Shown here one piece after another: positions 41,619 to 43,261 of a stretch of 43,261 nucleotides of DNA. The notes under the pieces are model-generated. The model searched no databases. It saw nothing but the letters and a program-made list of their open reading frames with translations, and had not been told where the DNA came from. Position 1 is the stretch's first letter. Each line of letters opens with the position of its first letter. The position numbers were made by a program, and so were the translations under genes. The stretch comes from an uncultured Peptococcaceae bacterium (lineage in GTDB: Bacteria > Bacillota > Desulfotomaculia > Desulfotomaculales > Desulfocucumaceae), in assembly GCA_958417755.1 (NCBI GenBank), contig CATZDY010000013.1, forward strand, positions 1 through 43,261, given 5' to 3'.

Positions 41619-41880
41619 TTGCCATAGTTTCTAGTTCATCCATTGTTTTTACAACAACTTGCCCGTTTTTCAACTGCTCCACACCCTCTTTTATCCGCCC
41701 TTAGCTTCACTCCAAAACGGGTCAACTGCAATTTCAAACGGAATTTTACCTGCTGAACAACAATTTTCGTAAATATAGTGATTGCTGTTGTCATGTTCAT
41801 ACTTGATAACTGTAGACAGGTTTATTCCCAGTTCTTCTAGGTTGCAAGAATCACATGATGAAACTTGCCTGCTTTTTATC
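41611..41880 (-). pseudogene. Broken RelB/DinJ-like antitoxin gene
   Basis: The minus strand reads NLEELGINLSTVIKYE, then GKIPFEIAVDPFWSEAKG, a stop and, after a frame change, VEQLKNGQVVVKTMDELETM and a stop. This is a RelB/DinJ antitoxin with its characteristic GKIPFEI core. It precedes and overlaps the YoeB-like relic by a few bases, so the pair was a type II module. Confidence 0.75.
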
Positions 41881-41948
41881 TATTTCGTCAGCTCGTACCT
41901 AAAGAATGTTTTGCCATCAGCATAGCTACCCTCCTGCTATGATTGGTG

Positions 41949-42380
41949 TCATGAATGGGATAGGCTTGATTTGCCATTGGGCCTTCTTTTGATGCGCAGC
42001 AATGTTTGCATATCTTCTGCCAAGTGCATGTCCTGGATTTCCAGCATGAGCCATTTGCCATCATGATAGGTTTTGGTTGTATCGTAAAGTTCTTGGATTT
42101 CCTGGGAAAAGGAGGCGCGCTGGTTTTCAAAGGCTTGCCTTTCTTTTTGGCCCAGAATGACCATAAACCCCAAGCCATGTTGCCGGGCATAAAGCGCGCA
42201 GAGGGTTTTACCGCCCCTGCGGTATTTATATTCATAGGTCCAGGCTTTGCCGCCGTTGTTCCAAAGGGTTTCCATGTCATACAGGCTGTCAATCATCAAG
42301 CGGATTTGCTGCCACGCTGCAAATCGTTCCTCTCCTAGCAAAGCCAGCATTTCTTCCTCTGTGGGCATGTTTGTGAGCAT
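41949..42380 (-). CDS. DUF3788-like protein of unknown function
   Basis: This 143-residue soluble protein contains SLYDMETLWNNGGKAWTYEY followed by KYRRGGKTLCALYARQHGLG, a pattern I associate with the DUF3788 family. The function of this family is unknown to me; members are small cytoplasmic proteins with a positively charged patch. GGGAGG stands 6 bases before the ATG at 42380. It lies just beyond the toxin-antitoxin relics and has no operon partner. No membrane segment or metal motif is seen. Confidence 0.7.
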   Translation of the reverse strand: MLTNMPTEEEMLALLGEERFAAWQQIRLMIDSLYDMETLWNNGGKAWTYEYKYRRGGKTLCALYARQHGLGFMVILGQKERQAFENQRASFSQEIQELYDTTKTYHDGKWLMLEIQDMHLAEDMQTLLRIKRRPNGKSSLSHS

Positions 42381-42500
42381 GTTTTACCTCCCATTTATTC
42401 TTTGCCATAGGTATCTTAGATCTGTTGGGTTTAGGCGTGCCCCATTTTGCTGGGGCTATTCGTTTTTCTTAGCATAGGCTGGCGGGGCAGGTTTTGGCAA

Positions 42501-42529
42501 TTGCTTCTTTCCCTTAGCAAGTGTATAAT
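42501..42529 (+). promoter_or_regulatory. Strong promoter of a short transcript
   Basis: TTGCTT (42501-42506), exactly 17 bases, TATAAT (42524-42529). With the terminator at 42738-42770 it defines a transcript of about 235 bases. Confidence 0.65.
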
Positions 42530-42567
42530 GATAATGATATAGTAGCTTAAAGTGAGGTTGTTGCAAC

Positions 42568-42672
42568 ATGTGGCAGAACAATAAACTTTGTATCAACGGT
42601 TGCTCCGGACAAATGGAAGGGATGAAACATTGTGCGGAGCCGCTGATATATTCATCAACAGATAACCCGTAA
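42568..42672 (+). CDS. Possible 34-residue cysteine-containing peptide
   Basis: The ORF starts ATG 42568, 10 bases after AGTGAGG, and encodes a peptide with cysteines at positions 8, 12 and 22 (KLCINGCSGQMEGMKHCAEP). It has no signal peptide or membrane helix. A metal-binding or redox role is possible, but the transcript could also be a small RNA without coding function. I know no family. The promoter and terminator around it are the strongest support. Confidence 0.4.
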   Translation: MWQNNKLCINGCSGQMEGMKHCAEPLIYSSTDNP

Positions 42673-42737
42673 ACAAAGGGAGGGGATTTTTTTACCCTTT
42701 TTTTCGGTGTATTTGTTGGGCAGATATAAGAACATAG

Positions 42738-42770
42738 GGCTGGGGACAGTGTTTTGTCCCCAGCCTTTTT
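42738..42770 (+). terminator. Strong intrinsic terminator
   Basis: GGCTGGGGACA (42738-42748) pairs with TGTCCCCAGCC (42755-42765), followed by TTTTT. Confidence 0.88.
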
Positions 42771-42854
42771 GTATGTTTTGTGCTTTTTATACAAAAGGGC
42801 AGAGGGCTTTTTTACCCCTGCCTTTTTGATTTGCAAGATTTGGAGTGATGCCGT

Positions 42855-43261
42855 ATGAAGCAGGATTTGACCAGGGGCAGGGTGGGGCGGCAACTGTTGC
42901 GCTTTGCCTTCCCTTTGTTTTTAGCCAATCTGTTACAATCTACCTATAGCATTGTGGATATGGTGGTGGTGGGGCATTTTGTGGGGCCCATTGGCCTTGG
43001 GGCCATCAGCAGTGCGGTGATGATGGGGTTTATCATCCAGTCAATCTGCATGGGCTTTACTGTGGGCGGAGCTGTGTTGGTGGCCCAGTACAAAGGGGCT
43101 GGGGATAGAAAAGGCCAAGGGGAAACAGTGGGCACTTTGTTTTCCTTATCCTTAATGGCCGCTCTCTTGGTCACTGGGCTCAGTTTGTACACCTACCATC
43201 CTGTGCTGGATTTTATGCAAGTTCCGGCCCAAGCCCTGCCCCAGGCCCAGGCTTATTTGCA
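42855..43261 (+). CDS. MATE-family efflux transporter, N-terminal part
   Basis: The first 135 residues are visible. The start RQLLRFAFPLFLANLLQSTY and the stretch SIVDMVVVGHFVGPIGLGAI are typical of the first two helices of MATE (multi-antimicrobial extrusion) proteins, which export drugs in exchange for sodium ions or protons. Three or four membrane helices are seen before the window ends. GGAGTG lies about 8 bases before the ATG at 42855. The gene runs out of the window at its 3' side; nothing suggests it is broken. Confidence 0.9.
   Translation, partial: MKQDLTRGRVGRQLLRFAFPLFLANLLQSTYSIVDMVVVGHFVGPIGLGAISSAVMMGFIIQSICMGFTVGGAVLVAQYKGAGDRKGQGETVGTLFSLSLMAALLVTGLSLYTYHPVLDFMQVPAQALPQAQAYL

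Noticed and set aside
42456..42893. Minus-strand open frame of 145 codons
   Set aside because: It runs through the strong promoter and terminator of the plus-strand short transcript and has low-complexity lysine/proline sequence.
1..43261. CRISPR array, tRNA or rRNA genes, transposase
   Set aside because: I looked for regular direct repeats, cloverleaf sequences, rRNA segments and transposase motifs and saw none.

Overview
The window looks like a chromosomal segment of a low-to-middle GC Gram-positive anaerobe of the class Clostridia (a Peptococcaceae-like organism is my guess, not proven). The reasons are the gene order yicC-remA-gmk-rpoZ-coaBC, a flotillin-like floA gene, an LL-diaminopimelate aminotransferase (dapL) beside dapF, agr-type quorum sensing, AGGAGG-like ribosome binding sites, frequent TTG/GTG starts and many hairpin-plus-T terminators.

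Layout. (1) 1-148: tail of a YbaK-type deacylase. (2) 357-6391: a complete vanG-type glycopeptide resistance cluster, vanR-vanS then vanG-vanXY-vanT, which replaces D-Ala-D-Ala ends of peptidoglycan precursors by D-Ala-D-Ser. (3) 6604-7577: a divergent phage-like repressor pair whose two promoters each carry a TACAC(N5)GTGTA operator. (4) 9059-11767: a full-length P2-type cation ATPase homologue in which every catalytic signature is altered, so it is probably a pseudoenzyme. (5) 11908-18717: housekeeping genes dapF, dapL, aspartate aminotransferase, then yicC-remA-gmk-rpoZ-coaBC. (6) 19007-26953: a decayed membrane-protein gene and three minus-strand signalling genes: a PAS hybrid kinase, an HD-GYP response regulator, and a very large protein combining GGDEF, histidine kinase and receiver domains. 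(7) 27502-31163: floA, a proline-rich unknown, a nitrilase-family amidase and ychF.

(8) 31397-40575 is the most unusual part. It holds an agr-like locus (receptor agrC1, processing protease agrB, peptide agrD), an MFS exporter fused to CBS domains with its own structured leader, and two more AgrC-like receptor genes (agrC2, agrC3) without agrBD partners. A fourth copy survives as two fragments around a toxin-antitoxin module. The intact receptors share an upstream motif (TCGACATTATTTTT followed 20 bp later by a second copy), and all three carry glutamine where AgrC kinases have the phospho-accepting histidine. No LytTR response regulator is visible.

(9) 39740-41880 is a cluster of toxin-antitoxin modules in different states: a YefM/Phd-like antitoxin with a RelE/ParE toxin killed by one stop codon, an apparently intact type I module (26-residue membrane toxin with a convergent antisense RNA), and a frameshifted RelB/YoeB pair. 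(10) 41949-43261: a DUF3788-like gene, a small transcription unit with a 34-codon ORF, and the start of a MATE-family efflux gene cut by the window edge. All names rest on reading motifs by eye; no database search was run.
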